DNA of 23,593 nt from Methanosarcinales archaeon (GCA_030605805.1 JAUWHQ010000163.1:1-23593); one strand, 5' to 3'. Counted from the first letter of the stretch, positions 16,071 to 23,593 are shown. Numbers and translations: made by a program. Notes: a model not told the origin generated them from the letters alone.

Positions 16071-16145
16071 CGTAATCAGTGAAATCTGTGTAAATCCGTG
16101 GCTAAAATTTTTATCAGCCACAGATGAACGCTGATTACACGGATT
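16071..16145. repeat. Dispersed palindromic repeat, copy B
   Basis: It is the same element as copy A at 12722-12822: AAATCTGTGTAA, GTGGCTAAAA, a short loop, GCCACAGAT and CGCTGATTACA are shared, while copy B lacks about 8 nt of the left arm. Its own arms are an imperfect match. It lies just downstream of tldD in the gap 15983-16517. Confidence 0.75.
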
Positions 16146-16517
16146 AATGATGTTAACGGCTTTGTAGCCAATAGCGCTCCATTTTTGATAGTTGTGCTTA
16201 CCCGGGACAACCCGGCGTTTCCAGAAAATAATGAAAAGTCTCGGTTTTTGCGGATTTGTTAATGAGACTTGCTCTGAAAATAGCCATGCAGCCAAGATGA
16301 TATTGAGGGGACTCATGAGCGATTAACGCTTTCAAATAGAACCAAGTCTGCTGAAAAGTCCGGTTTGCACCTCCAAATACGCAATATCACAATAGAACCA
16401 ATGGGTAGCCACAAGAGCAATCTGCGATGCAGCTTCTTGTCGACAGACGAACATCGCAGGTGAGCATGTCTGTCATAGCAAAAAGACAATCCCACCCCAT
16501 GCGCGTCCGGACGGAGT
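16146..16517. other. Intergenic, no gene recognised
   Basis: Short minus-strand frames run through this stretch (for example MFVCRQEAASQIALVATHW from about 16455 and a later QYHLGCMAIFRASLINKS), but they break after 30-60 codons and match no family that can be named. Two copies of AATAGAACCAA occur (near 16336 and 16393). It may be decayed mobile-element DNA. Confidence 0.35.
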
Positions 16518-18344
16518 TTACCAGGCTGCCTCACCGATTTCCACCATATCCACCGGAACCCCGTTCTCATCCCATCCTCGCTTCTCATAATACAGCATAA
16601 GTGCACTTTCGAAATATTCACGGTCCAGTGACTCTCCTGCGTGCGCCCCGGTCTTGATCGAGGTATCAAAGACCCGGTCAGGCAGATAATCGTCTTTTTT
16701 GCTGGCTCCGCGCTTTATGTTGATCATCCGTGTCAGATCATAGATGTGCCTTGATCGCTCGAAGAGGTCATCGAGCGTGAATGGAACGCCTGTTGCCGCA
16801 GCAAACATCTCTGCATAGAGATGCTCATCGAGCCCGAGTTCGATCCAGGGGAGCCTGCATACGCCAAGGCAGTCGAATAGCGGGCGCACGGTCTGGTGAT
16901 AGATCACGAGATCGACGCGCTGCGCAAGCGTCCAGTTGCTCCCGAGTTCGATCTCCTTTGCAAGAGGCCATGCCCGCGTGTGGTGTGCGCCGATATCAGA
17001 GGTTGCATACCCAAGCGCCATGGCAACACCGATCCTTGCGTCGTAAGCGGTCATCTCAAGCCCTTTTGTGTGAGAAATAAGACGCTTGAGTGCAGGGAAA
17101 CGTTTTATCAATCCATACGTACCTTCCGCCACAACATCTCCGATTCCCTCGCGATATGCGATCTTCTCGACCATCGCAAGAACCGAATCAGCGTCCCCCC
17201 ACTTCAGAGTCATCCCATCAAGATCATCGCGCTTGAGAATGCCCTGTTCGTATCCATCGATCAGGACAGCGATCAGATTGCCTGTGGAGATGGTGTCGAG
17301 ACCGAGTTCATCGCACCGCATATTCGCACGCATGATCGCAGCAAAGTCAGATACGCCGACATTTGAGCCGAACATACATGCGGTCTCGTATTCGGGACCC
17401 TCTGTTACGGTCCCTGCATACTTCCCGTCCTTTGCCAGACAGATGTTCCCGCACGACATCGGGCAGCAGAAACAGGCAGTGTCCCCGATCTTGTAATTAA
17501 GCATCGTATCGCCGTTGATGCGGTCTGCAAGCTCGAAGTGAGCGTCATTGAAGTTGTGGGTCGGCATCACACCCGCGGTATTCATGTAATCGATGACCGA
17601 CATCAAGCCCTGCTGCTGCCACAACTCGAAGAGATCATGGTTCTTCAGGTAATCGAATGCCCTGTCGCTTGCGGCGATGAGCCCGTCCATATCATGGACC
17701 GGGAGGTCGCGGGAGCCTCGAACTGCTATGGCTTTCAGGTTCTTCGACCCAAAAATCGCTCCCATGCCTGTGCGCCCGGCATTCCGGCTCCACTCGGTGT
17801 TGATGCACGCAAACTTGACCAGATTCTCTCCAGCCGGTCCGATCGCAGCGACCCTGATCTCGATGTCGCCGAGGTCCTCCTTTACTGCACGTTCGGTGTC
17901 AGTAGACGTCTTTCCCATGTAAGCGGACGCGCTCCTGATCTCGATGTCGCCGTCATCGATGCAGATGACTGAAGGCGCATCAGCCCTGCCTGAGATTACC
18001 AGCGCGTCGTACCCTGCCTGCCGCAGTTCCACCCCGAAGAGCCCGCCCATGCTGCTGTCGCCGTATATGCCCGTAAGCGGCGATATCGATACAAAGGAGT
18101 TCTTGCCTGATGCAGGGAGGTACAAGCCTGAGAGCGGACCTGGCGCGATCACCACGACGTTCTCGGGACCGAGCGGTTTGAGATCCGGGTGCTTCAGCAG
18201 GTTATCCCAGACGATCTTTGCACCCCAGCCTCTTCCGCCGATGTATTTCAGCGCAAAGTCGTCATCGACCTCGGTTACGACCGATTTCCTCCGGGACAGG
18301 TCGATCTTCAGTATCTTCTTTGTGTAGCCGCCTTTGATCTTCAT
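16518..18344 (-). CDS. Tungsten-containing aldehyde:ferredoxin oxidoreductase
   Basis: A 608-residue AOR-family enzyme that oxidises aldehydes to acids with ferredoxin as acceptor. The N-terminal tungstopterin domain has IGGRGWGAK (35-43), YGDSSMGGLFGVELRQAGYD (94-113), and RNAGRTGMGAIFGSKNLKAI (188-206). The [4Fe-4S] ligands are Cys291, Cys294 and Cys298 (CFCCPMSC), with the fourth in DCLGVCRLPW near 491-500. EGPEYET and KGLEMTAYDAR are further family signatures. Length is normal and nothing is missing. The specific aldehyde cannot be told (AOR, FOR, GAPOR and WOR-type members are similar). It is divergent from scpA across 170 bp; no MoaD/ThiS-like partner is adjacent. Confidence 0.92.
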   Translation of the reverse strand: MKIKGGYTKKILKIDLSRRKSVVTEVDDDFALKYIGGRGWGAKIVWDNLLKHPDLKPLGPENVVVIAPGPLSGLYLPASGKNSFVSISPLTGIYGDSSMGGLFGVELRQAGYDALVISGRADAPSVICIDDGDIEIRSASAYMGKTSTDTERAVKEDLGDIEIRVAAIGPAGENLVKFACINTEWSRNAGRTGMGAIFGSKNLKAIAVRGSRDLPVHDMDGLIAASDRAFDYLKNHDLFELWQQQGLMSVIDYMNTAGVMPTHNFNDAHFELADRINGDTMLNYKIGDTACFCCPMSCGNICLAKDGKYAGTVTEGPEYETACMFGSNVGVSDFAAIMRANMRCDELGLDTISTGNLIAVLIDGYEQGILKRDDLDGMTLKWGDADSVLAMVEKIAYREGIGDVVAEGTYGLIKRFPALKRLISHTKGLEMTAYDARIGVAMALGYATSDIGAHHTRAWPLAKEIELGSNWTLAQRVDLVIYHQTVRPLFDCLGVCRLPWIELGLDEHLYAEMFAAATGVPFTLDDLFERSRHIYDLTRMINIKRGASKKDDYLPDRVFDTSIKTGAHAGESLDREYFESALMLYYEKRGWDENGVPVDMVEIGEAAW

Positions 18345-18514
18345 TCGAGGTTTCCTTTGCGTTTGTGTATCTTTTTCATCCGTACTTACTCAAGTAGGTT
18401 GTGGTTACGTAGTGTGGTTGTGTGGTTAAACAGAACCGTCGTCCGTGCGTGGCGTGCCCGCACTCCCTATCGCAACATCAACATTTACATTCACATCCTC
18501 CAGATATATCACCA

Positions 18515-19183
18515 ATGCCTGAGACGCCGTCTGACGATCCGGTTGAGATTCTGGTGCGCCTTGCAAAGGATCATGAGATTGACCCATGGAATATCGATAT
18601 CATCGAGGTTACAGACAAATTTCTCCAGCAACTCGAGAAACAGCATTTTGATATCAGTTATTTCGGACGGACACTCCATTACGCTGCGATCCTCCTCCGG
18701 ATGAAGGCTAACGCTGTAATAGAGGAGGAAGAGAAAACAGAAGAAGAAACAGAGGAGTTTGATCACTTTGATGTCGAGGAGTATCCGATACCAGAACCGC
18801 GGATACGCAGGCGATCAAAACGACCGGTGACGCTCGACGAACTGATTTCCGAGCTAAAGAAGGCTGAAAAAGTCGAATTGCAGAGAAAGACGCGAAAGAA
18901 AGGGGAGGAAGAGAAACCGGCGATCACGACCGAAGATGTTCTTAAAATCGCGCACGAAGAGAATATTGAGCAGGGGATCATGGAGATGCAGACGATTTTG
19001 CACGAAAAATTCAAACATAGCGACGTTGTAACATTGAGTGAGTTGCTAAATCAGGGTGGCGACATGGTCATCACCTACATATCGCTGCTGTTCATGGCGA
19101 CCAGAAAGCAGATATGGCTGGAGCAGCCAGAGTTGTTCGGCGAACTGTATATCAGGGCACAGGACGGTGTTTCGAATGTATGA
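18515..19183 (+). CDS. scpA: Segregation and condensation protein A (kleisin)
   Basis: A 222-residue ScpA/kleisin, the subunit that bridges SMC heads in chromosome condensation. The N-terminal segment DPVEILVRLAKDHEIDPWNI, then DIIEVTDKFLQQLEK, is diagnostic, followed by LHYAAILLRMKANAVIEEEE. The middle is highly charged. The C-terminal winged helix has VVTLSELLN...VITYISLLFMATRKQIWLEQ. The start at 18515 (MPETPSDDPVEIL) is preferred to a longer reading from 18422. Neither smc nor scpB is adjacent. The last 8 nt overlap the start of the downstream oxidoreductase. Confidence 0.92.
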   Translation: MPETPSDDPVEILVRLAKDHEIDPWNIDIIEVTDKFLQQLEKQHFDISYFGRTLHYAAILLRMKANAVIEEEEKTEEETEEFDHFDVEEYPIPEPRIRRRSKRPVTLDELISELKKAEKVELQRKTRKKGEEEKPAITTEDVLKIAHEENIEQGIMEMQTILHEKFKHSDVVTLSELLNQGGDMVITYISLLFMATRKQIWLEQPELFGELYIRAQDGVSNV

Positions 19184-20552
19184 TGCAATCGTAGTCGGAG
19201 CCGGCATAAGCGGGCTGTTATCGGCGCTCGCACTTGGAAAGCGTGGAAAGAATGTACTGGTTCTTGAAAAGAGCGGGCATGTTGGTGGAAATTGCAACAG
19301 CTACTGTGTCGATGGTTTTTGGGTTGATACAGGACCTCATGCGATCACTCATCTGCACAAAGGTCCGCTTCGCATGTTGATGGATGAGTATTTTGATTAC
19401 ATCCCTGCATTCGTTGATTACGGCGCCTATTATGTCCGTACACCAGATGGCATCCGCCCGATCCCGTCGAACCTGCGCGAGTTCGTGACGTTTGACGTGC
19501 TCCCGCGAAAAGATCGCCTGATGCTGTCCCAGGCACTGACAAAAGCACTGACCCTCTCCACCTTTGGCATCGACACATCAAAGACGTCCGTATATTCCTG
19601 CCTGCCGCGCCATCTCTCCAAAAAAACCTACGATTTTGTCGACACGATTGCATATTTCCTTTCAGGGAAATCGATGAAGGAGACCTCTGTTTACCGGGTT
19701 CTCTACGGCAGCAGCTTTGTGCGGGACAGCGCGATGTATGAAACGCAGGATCAACCAATAGCAGACCTTCTGGCAGAGCAGATAACAAATATAACCGGTA
19801 TCCGTAGGCTGATCACTAATAAAACAGCTTATGCGCAGGCATATCCGAGAGGTGGGCTCAAAGCGCTGCTTAACTCTGTGCTGCATTCGCTCCCTGACAA
19901 CGTCGAGATCAGGACAGATACGCGCGTTGACCGCATTCTGACAGATGATGGGAGAGTATGCGGCGTATCCACGGATGACGAGTCTTATGACGCAGAGATC
20001 GTTGTTCATTCAGGGTTTGCAAAGGATCTTCCCGCGCTCCTCGATGATCTCCCGCCTGGGTATCTGCACGACCTCGAACGGATCGATCAGGCAAGAAGTA
20101 TGTGTATCTGGCTTGGACTCTCGCAACAGATGAAAGAGTTCGATTATAGCGGTTCTGAGGTCTGGTTTCAGGAAAAAGCGTACTGGGCGATGCCGATAAG
20201 CAATTATTCATCCACGATTGCTCCGAAAGGTAAGCAACTCGTCGGATTCATGTTTGTTGTGAAGGATTCTGTGAAGCGCGAGAAAGAGAGGGCATGGGAG
20301 ACCATACATCAGGTCTTCCCCGACATCGAAAAATACATTGAGATGACTCATTATCAGGTTACAACCCCCGAGAAGGCTGCTGTGAGTATCAACGGCTATA
20401 TCCCCGACGTTCGAACCCCCCTGAAGAATCTGTACCTCGTCGGGACCGATGCCGCCGCCGAGAGCATGGGTATTACAAGAGCAGCCTATTCGGTGATCGA
20501 TCTGATCAAATGCATGAAAGAGGATGGCTATCTGAGGTCGGGCAAACCATGA
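19176..20552 (+). CDS. Phytoene-desaturase-like FAD-dependent oxidoreductase
   Basis: A 458-residue flavoprotein. The dinucleotide-binding motif VVGAGISGLLSALALGKRG lies at about 6-24, followed by VLVLEKSGHVGGN (CrtI-type), and the C-terminal FAD motif is LYLVGTDAAAESMGITRAA. This is the COG1233 (CrtI/CarC, carotenoid isomerase and desaturase) group, widespread in methanogens with largely unknown substrates; isoprenoid lipid, quinone or carotenoid-like oxidation or isomerisation is possible. The ATG at 19176 overlaps scpA by 8 nt and places the Rossmann strand at residue 4; the TGA overlaps the next gene's ATG (ATGA). Confidence 0.85.
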   Translation: MYDAIVVGAGISGLLSALALGKRGKNVLVLEKSGHVGGNCNSYCVDGFWVDTGPHAITHLHKGPLRMLMDEYFDYIPAFVDYGAYYVRTPDGIRPIPSNLREFVTFDVLPRKDRLMLSQALTKALTLSTFGIDTSKTSVYSCLPRHLSKKTYDFVDTIAYFLSGKSMKETSVYRVLYGSSFVRDSAMYETQDQPIADLLAEQITNITGIRRLITNKTAYAQAYPRGGLKALLNSVLHSLPDNVEIRTDTRVDRILTDDGRVCGVSTDDESYDAEIVVHSGFAKDLPALLDDLPPGYLHDLERIDQARSMCIWLGLSQQMKEFDYSGSEVWFQEKAYWAMPISNYSSTIAPKGKQLVGFMFVVKDSVKREKERAWETIHQVFPDIEKYIEMTHYQVTTPEKAAVSINGYIPDVRTPLKNLYLVGTDAAAESMGITRAAYSVIDLIKCMKEDGYLRSGKP

Positions 20553-21346
20553 CTCCGGCAAACCGAGCCACAATCTTGCCTGCAAGCAGGTCCACAAGCA
20601 GGTCCACAAACCTGCCAATCATCTTCGCGATATCGAGAATCGAGAATATGATGTATCAGGTGACATTTGATCCTGCTCTGCAGAAAGGCTTGATCGCAGC
20701 CAATGTTTCCATTATAAATGAGGCTGACCTCGATGACGTGCTATTTATCTTCAGGAGAGTGATGCAGAGCGGGCTTGCGGTCGGATCATACATCAAAGTG
20801 ATCAGAGATCGGTCAACGTTTGGGCAGATCGCCTTTGGCGAGCATGAATGCGCGATCGTGACGCCATGCAGCATCACGATCGATGGCGTCCTGCTCAAGA
20901 GTGGGATTCCGGTGCGACCCGTATTCGGTGGTATCGTGCAGATCAAGAACGGTGTTCCTGTGCGGTTTACCGACATTTTGACTTACGAGAGCACCACGAT
21001 CGATCCGATCGACGTGCTCATGTCGCAGGACCTGACATCGGTAACCGACGTCATCGCAACAGGATCCGGGAAGATTCTTGCAAACATGCGGATTGCGCCC
21101 ATGCACGCACGGGAACGGGTCGAGGGCGTGCTCGACACGTTAAAGTCGGCTAACTTTGACAGCATCCTCTGGGTGAGCGAGCCAAACACCGATGTACTCG
21201 GCGTCCCGATCGAGCGCGACCACATCGGCATCGTTGCGATCGGCGGGACAAACCCGATGGCAGCGGTACAGGAGCAGGGCATATCGATCCACACCCACGC
21301 GTTCTCAGAACTGGTCGATGTCAGCGAGATGGAGACTGTTGCGTAG
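20549..21346 (+). CDS. NrpR-type regulator domain (DUF128) protein without HTH
   Basis: A 265-residue protein carrying one complete DUF128/NrpR regulatory domain: YQVTFDPALQKGLIAANVSI near 36-55, CSITIDGVLLKSGIPV, FGGIVQIKNGVPVRFTD, ESTTIDPIDVLMS, TGSGKILANMR, DVLGVPIERDHIGIV, and IGGTNPMAAV. In methanogens this domain binds 2-oxoglutarate and controls nif/glnA repression. The winged helix that normally precedes it is absent; the protein enters at IFAISRIENMM after an odd Ser/Arg/Thr stretch encoded by a tandem 12-mer (20584-20607). Methanosarcina has a two-protein version in which, as I recall, NrpRII lacks the HTH, so this may be an NrpRII-like partner. Start 20549 is chosen for its ATGA overlap; ATG 20648 is possible. 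Confidence 0.88.
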   Translation: MTPANRATILPASRSTSRSTNLPIIFAISRIENMMYQVTFDPALQKGLIAANVSIINEADLDDVLFIFRRVMQSGLAVGSYIKVIRDRSTFGQIAFGEHECAIVTPCSITIDGVLLKSGIPVRPVFGGIVQIKNGVPVRFTDILTYESTTIDPIDVLMSQDLTSVTDVIATGSGKILANMRIAPMHARERVEGVLDTLKSANFDSILWVSEPNTDVLGVPIERDHIGIVAIGGTNPMAAVQEQGISIHTHAFSELVDVSEMETVA

Positions 21347-21352
21347 TCGTGA

Positions 21353-21613
21353 TGCTACGATCCTGATACCCCGGTTCGGCGCGAGGATTGTGTGCAGGAG
21401 ATATAGGAACGCGGAGCTGCCCTTTCCGCCGATTAATGCGGCAGCGATCTTGCCCGGCAACAAATTATCCTTTATAAGGTCCCGCTTGGCTTTTCGCGTG
21501 ACATCATCGATCAGATGCTCGTTGCAGAGATTCATCCCTCGAGTATGGCTGGAATATGGCTGCCCTATGCTCGCATCTGCTGCATGGGTGTTTCACGGGA
21601 GTTCCATCTCACA
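21353..21613 (-). pseudogene. Dead 5' fragment of an NcsA/TtuA-type tRNA thiolation gene
   Basis: Read on the minus strand, this gap gives a degenerate zinc-ribbon start (Cys at 21613, a TGA at 21593-21595), then GQPYSSHTRGMNLCNEHLID, DVTRKAKRDLIKDNLLPGKI and ALIGGKGSSAFLYLLHTILA, up to IRIVA. This is the N-terminus of archaeal Ncs6/TtuA-family 2-thiouridine synthetases, whose P-loop is SGGKDSS; here it is IGGKGSS, with the key Ser and Asp lost. Similarity ends just before the nrpR stop, so the catalytic remainder (about 200 residues) is missing. With a stop, a broken P-loop and truncation it cannot be functional. Confidence 0.8.
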
Positions 21614-21623
21614 TACTTCATTA

Positions 21624-22118
21624 TCACTCCATAGCTGTGAACACTTCAGCCAGCACCTCTGGAGAGACCCACAACCCGGCTTTAACCAATTGTTGTATCG
21701 ATTCGATTGCATCGTCTCTTGTGATAATCCCCGTTTCATACCCCCTCATCACAACACCCAGACACCCAATACTCCTCAACCCGCACATCCTTGCAGCAAC
21801 CCTCGCCATCTTATCATCCGCAAGAAATTCCCTGATGTTCAGACGCATTGCAAGGGAGAGGGCATACATTTCACCCTTGTGCAATCCCAGTTTCTCCCCC
21901 ATACTGTTTATTTCGGGAGAAAGTTCTGCTTCTTCCAATCTTATCCATCCATTTTCGATTTCTGAAATTATCAGAAAGGAAGATTCATCGTTGTGCTTTG
22001 TAACTTCGTCTCGAACCTGTATCGGAATGATAATCTCCGAAAATAAATGCTTAAGCAGGTTCAATCTTCCAATCTTGGCAAAGAGTATGAGCGGGCTCGC
22101 ATCACTTACCGCGGGCAT
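21624..22118 (-). CDS. DUF3368 PIN-like toxin (second pair)
   Basis: A 164-residue DUF3368 protein. Acidic residues for the PIN site are in place: Asp6 in AVSDASPLILFAKIGRL, the Glu in LHKGEMYALSLAMR, and Asp-Asp in EFLADDKMARVAARMCG. The end GLWVSPEVLAEVF is typical. It is predicted to be an RNase toxin. Its ATG lies inside the 3' end of the UPF0175 gene with a 17-nt overlap, identical in length to the pair at 10741-11530, although the two toxins are clearly divergent in sequence. Confidence 0.85.
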   Translation of the reverse strand: MPAVSDASPLILFAKIGRLNLLKHLFSEIIIPIQVRDEVTKHNDESSFLIISEIENGWIRLEEAELSPEINSMGEKLGLHKGEMYALSLAMRLNIREFLADDKMARVAARMCGLRSIGCLGVVMRGYETGIITRDDAIESIQQLVKAGLWVSPEVLAEVFTAME

Positions 22119-22410
22119 ATTCCAAATCCTCGTTTAACTCCGCCATATCATATTGAAAGATTATTCTTTGTTTCGGCAACTCTGCCAGCATTTCTGATAA
22201 AGAGACCCCTGCAATCTCGGCTGCCCTCCATAACGTTACCTGATGATCTTTATACATACTGAGTGCTTTATGCATCTTCCACTCGTGCAATCCCTCTTCT
22301 ATCAGTTCCATTAAGAAGATGGACTTGTCAGCCCCCTCTCTTTCTGACCAGTATTCAATCTCTTTCAGAATCTCCGCAGGAAGTTCGGTTGCGATTGTTG
22401 ACGTGGACAT
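22102..22410 (-). CDS. UPF0175-family antitoxin (second pair)
   Basis: A 102-residue UPF0175 protein: TIATELPAEILKEIEYWSER at the N-terminus, then a SIFLMELIEEGLHEWKMHKAL helix region and the core VTLWRAAEIAGVSLSEMLAEL, followed by QRIIFQY. The start ATG 22410 is chosen because GGGTGA lies at Shine-Dalgarno distance and the family N-terminus begins there; an upstream ATG at 22458 would add 16 non-conserved residues. A TATA-like TATTATAT lies near 22447-22454. It is presumed to neutralise and autoregulate the following DUF3368 toxin. Confidence 0.85.
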   Translation of the reverse strand: MSTSTIATELPAEILKEIEYWSEREGADKSIFLMELIEEGLHEWKMHKALSMYKDHQVTLWRAAEIAGVSLSEMLAELPKQRIIFQYDMAELNEDLEYARGK

Positions 22411-22479
22411 TTCCGGGTCACCCGATTGATTACAGGGATTGATATCGATATAATACATTGCCCTGCAACTTCTTCACAC

Positions 22480-23148
22480 CTATCTCGTCTCCCACTTCTC
22501 CAGCTTCAAAACCTCCGAAAGGGACTTCCCCCGTCCTATCTCATCCCTTATCCTGAGTTCGGTCTTGTAAACCTCTTTTGCACGCCTCGCAATCTCGTAA
22601 GCTCTTTCCTTTGGGATCACAACGACTCCACTGTCATCGCCAGCGATATAATCGCCGGTCCGGACGACCTGCCCGCCGCATACAATCTCCACACCGATCT
22701 CACCGTACCCCTTCGGCTCACCCGCGTTCGGTACGATCGCACGCGCAAAGACCGGATAATCAAACTCTCTGATCTCGTCCACATCCCTTACCGCGCCATC
22801 GATCACAACACCCTCTACTTTTCGGTTCATGCAACTGAGGGTCGCAAGTTCTCCCCACGGCGCAACATCCGCACGTCCGTTATCGATCACGATCACGTCG
22901 CCCCCGCCGGCGCGGTCGATCACCTCGACGGGTTTTGCCCAGTCTCCAGGGAGCGTCTGAACCGTGATCGCTCTTCCCGCGATCTTCAGACCCGGGCATA
23001 TCGAGATTATCCCAATCATCGCACCTTTCCGGTGCATCGCATCCGAGATGTTTGGTGTGGAGACATGCCGCAGCAGTTCGATCGTCCTCTCGTCGAGTGA
23101 CTGCCTCGCTGCCAACTGCGCCGGTTCTGCAGGTTCTGCCAGCCCCAC
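22480..23148 (-). CDS. RraA-family protein (C-terminal half of a Hps-RraA fusion)
   Basis: A 222-residue RraA-fold protein with STPNISDAMHRKGAM near 30-44, VQTLPGDWAKPVEVIDRAG, APWGELATLSCMNRKV, and GVVIDGAVRDVDEIRE with FPVFARA-like FDYPVFARA. It ends in ERAYEIARRAKEVYKTE. This matches the RraA half of the fused 3-hexulose-6-phosphate synthase/RraA proteins of Methanosarcinales rather than bacterial RraA. RraA-fold proteins include RNase E inhibitors and aldolase/decarboxylase-like enzymes; the role of this half is unknown. The start is unclear: GTG 23148 is the first in-frame start, without a Shine-Dalgarno, but the open frame continues upstream through an Hps remnant to the EamA stop. Confidence 0.82.
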   Translation of the reverse strand: MGLAEPAEPAQLAARQSLDERTIELLRHVSTPNISDAMHRKGAMIGIISICPGLKIAGRAITVQTLPGDWAKPVEVIDRAGGGDVIVIDNGRADVAPWGELATLSCMNRKVEGVVIDGAVRDVDEIREFDYPVFARAIVPNAGEPKGYGEIGVEIVCGGQVVRTGDYIAGDDSGVVVIPKERAYEIARRAKEVYKTELRIRDEIGRGKSLSEVLKLEKWETR

Positions 23149-23313
23149 CGCGATCGAGGCGGATGTAGATGCAGATGCTGCCCCGCGGTCGATCGCCCCG
23201 CGGATCGCACCAGCCGATGCGGCAGCATCAGCCGAGCGCGTGATCGCGCCGCCAACGATGATAACATCAGCCCCGGCAGAGGCTGCCTGAGCATCAGTAC
23301 CAATGCCCGCACT
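23149..23313 (-). pseudogene. C-terminal remnant of 3-hexulose-6-phosphate synthase, in frame with rraA
   Basis: These 55 codons, open and in frame with the RraA gene, read GIGTDAQAASAGADVIIVGG, then AITRSADAAASAGAIRGAID. That is the last beta-alpha part of Hps (the AGADIIIVGGAI phosphate-binding strand and final helix), followed by a Ser/Ala-rich linker to RraA. The preceding ~160 residues of Hps are missing: the codon before the remnant is the TGA of the EamA transporter. The parent was a Hps-RraA fusion of the ribulose monophosphate route (ribose-5-phosphate or formaldehyde metabolism); the synthase activity is lost at this locus. Confidence 0.72.
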
Positions 23314-23593
23314 TCACTCATGCCCAAGCCCCCATCGCCCCCTCTCCCTGCTGACCGCGAGAGCACTCAGCAGTATCAGCCCGCCACCCACCACTATTGC
23401 CGATGTAATCTGCTGGCTCAGGATGATTGCGGCAAAGACCACAGCGCTTACAGGCTCCAGGAGCGCGATGATGCTTGCATTCTGGGCTCTGACATACGCA
23501 AGACCACTGAAGTAAAGTGTCAGACTCGCAGCCGTAGGAAGAAGACCGAAGAGTATGAGCAGATACAGGTTGTCCAGCAGCACTCCGGATGAT
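23314..23593 (-). CDS. EamA/DMT-family transporter, C-terminal part (5' end outside window)
   Basis: The last ~92 residues of a drug/metabolite transporter. Hydrophobic helices are visible: LYLLILFGLLPTAASLTLYF, SGLAYVRAQNASIIALLEPV (the typical EamA ALLEPV turn), SAVVFAAIILSQQ, then AIVVGGGLILLSALAV and a basic tail. The frame is open at the right edge, so this is a partial gene. Its stop at 23314-23316 joins, in the same frame, the Hps remnant and rraA. Substrate unknown. Confidence 0.82.
   Translation of the reverse strand, partial: SSGVLLDNLYLLILFGLLPTAASLTLYFSGLAYVRAQNASIIALLEPVSAVVFAAIILSQQITSAIVVGGGLILLSALAVSRERGRWGLGHE

Noticed and set aside
16062..16517. Minus-strand ORFs of 84 and 118 codons
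   Set aside because: One runs through the palindromic repeat and the other overlaps the end of the AOR gene; neither has a family-like sequence or a plausible promoter.

Overview
The window looks like part of a euryarchaeal genome, most likely a methanogen or alkane-oxidising relative in the Methanomicrobia/Methanosarcinales range. The evidence is a coenzyme M gene (comE), a two-subunit pyruvate carboxylase with its biotin ligase, archaeal-type purine synthesis (purP), an NrpR-type (DUF128) nitrogen regulator, a tungsten aldehyde:ferredoxin oxidoreductase, a fragment of a Hps-RraA fusion, an IS630 transposase fragment of the kind seen in Methanosarcina, and TATA boxes about 25-30 nt upstream of several start codons. 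This placement is inference from gene content; no rRNA gene is present.

Left part (1-9846), mostly metabolic: a 3'-truncated asparagine-synthase-like gene and a methyltransferase (minus strand); a divergent cis-prenyltransferase homologue that lacks the N-terminal catalytic motif; comE; the pycB-pycA-birA operon, in which BirA is expected to biotinylate PycB; a convergent cobD-bfn pair; and dapB.

Middle part (9960-13011), a small defence and scrap island: a SAVED-domain protein with no effector domain, divergent from a UPF0175/DUF3368 (PIN) toxin-antitoxin pair. A perfect inverted repeat lies over the shared promoter. Next come an IS630 transposase fragment, a decayed minus-strand gene not present as any intact ORF that resembles a Cas6/RAMP protein, and a copy of a palindromic dispersed repeat.

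Right-middle part (13012-21346): purP with tRNA-His just upstream, two repeat elements, tldD, an aldehyde:ferredoxin oxidoreductase, and an overlapping scpA / CrtI-like oxidoreductase / HTH-less NrpR gene set.

Right end (21353-23593), minus strand, with signs of rearrangement: the N-terminal half of a dead ncsA/ttuA tRNA-thiolation gene fills the whole gap beside a second UPF0175/DUF3368 pair. Upstream of that pair is an RraA gene still carrying the last ~50 codons of the 3-hexulose-6-phosphate synthase half of a Hps-RraA fusion. This remnant abuts, in the same frame, the stop codon of an EamA transporter. The most interesting points are the effectorless SAVED protein with its shared operator, the buried cas6-like pseudogene close by, the truncated hps-rraA fusion and the NgBR-like cis-prenyltransferase.
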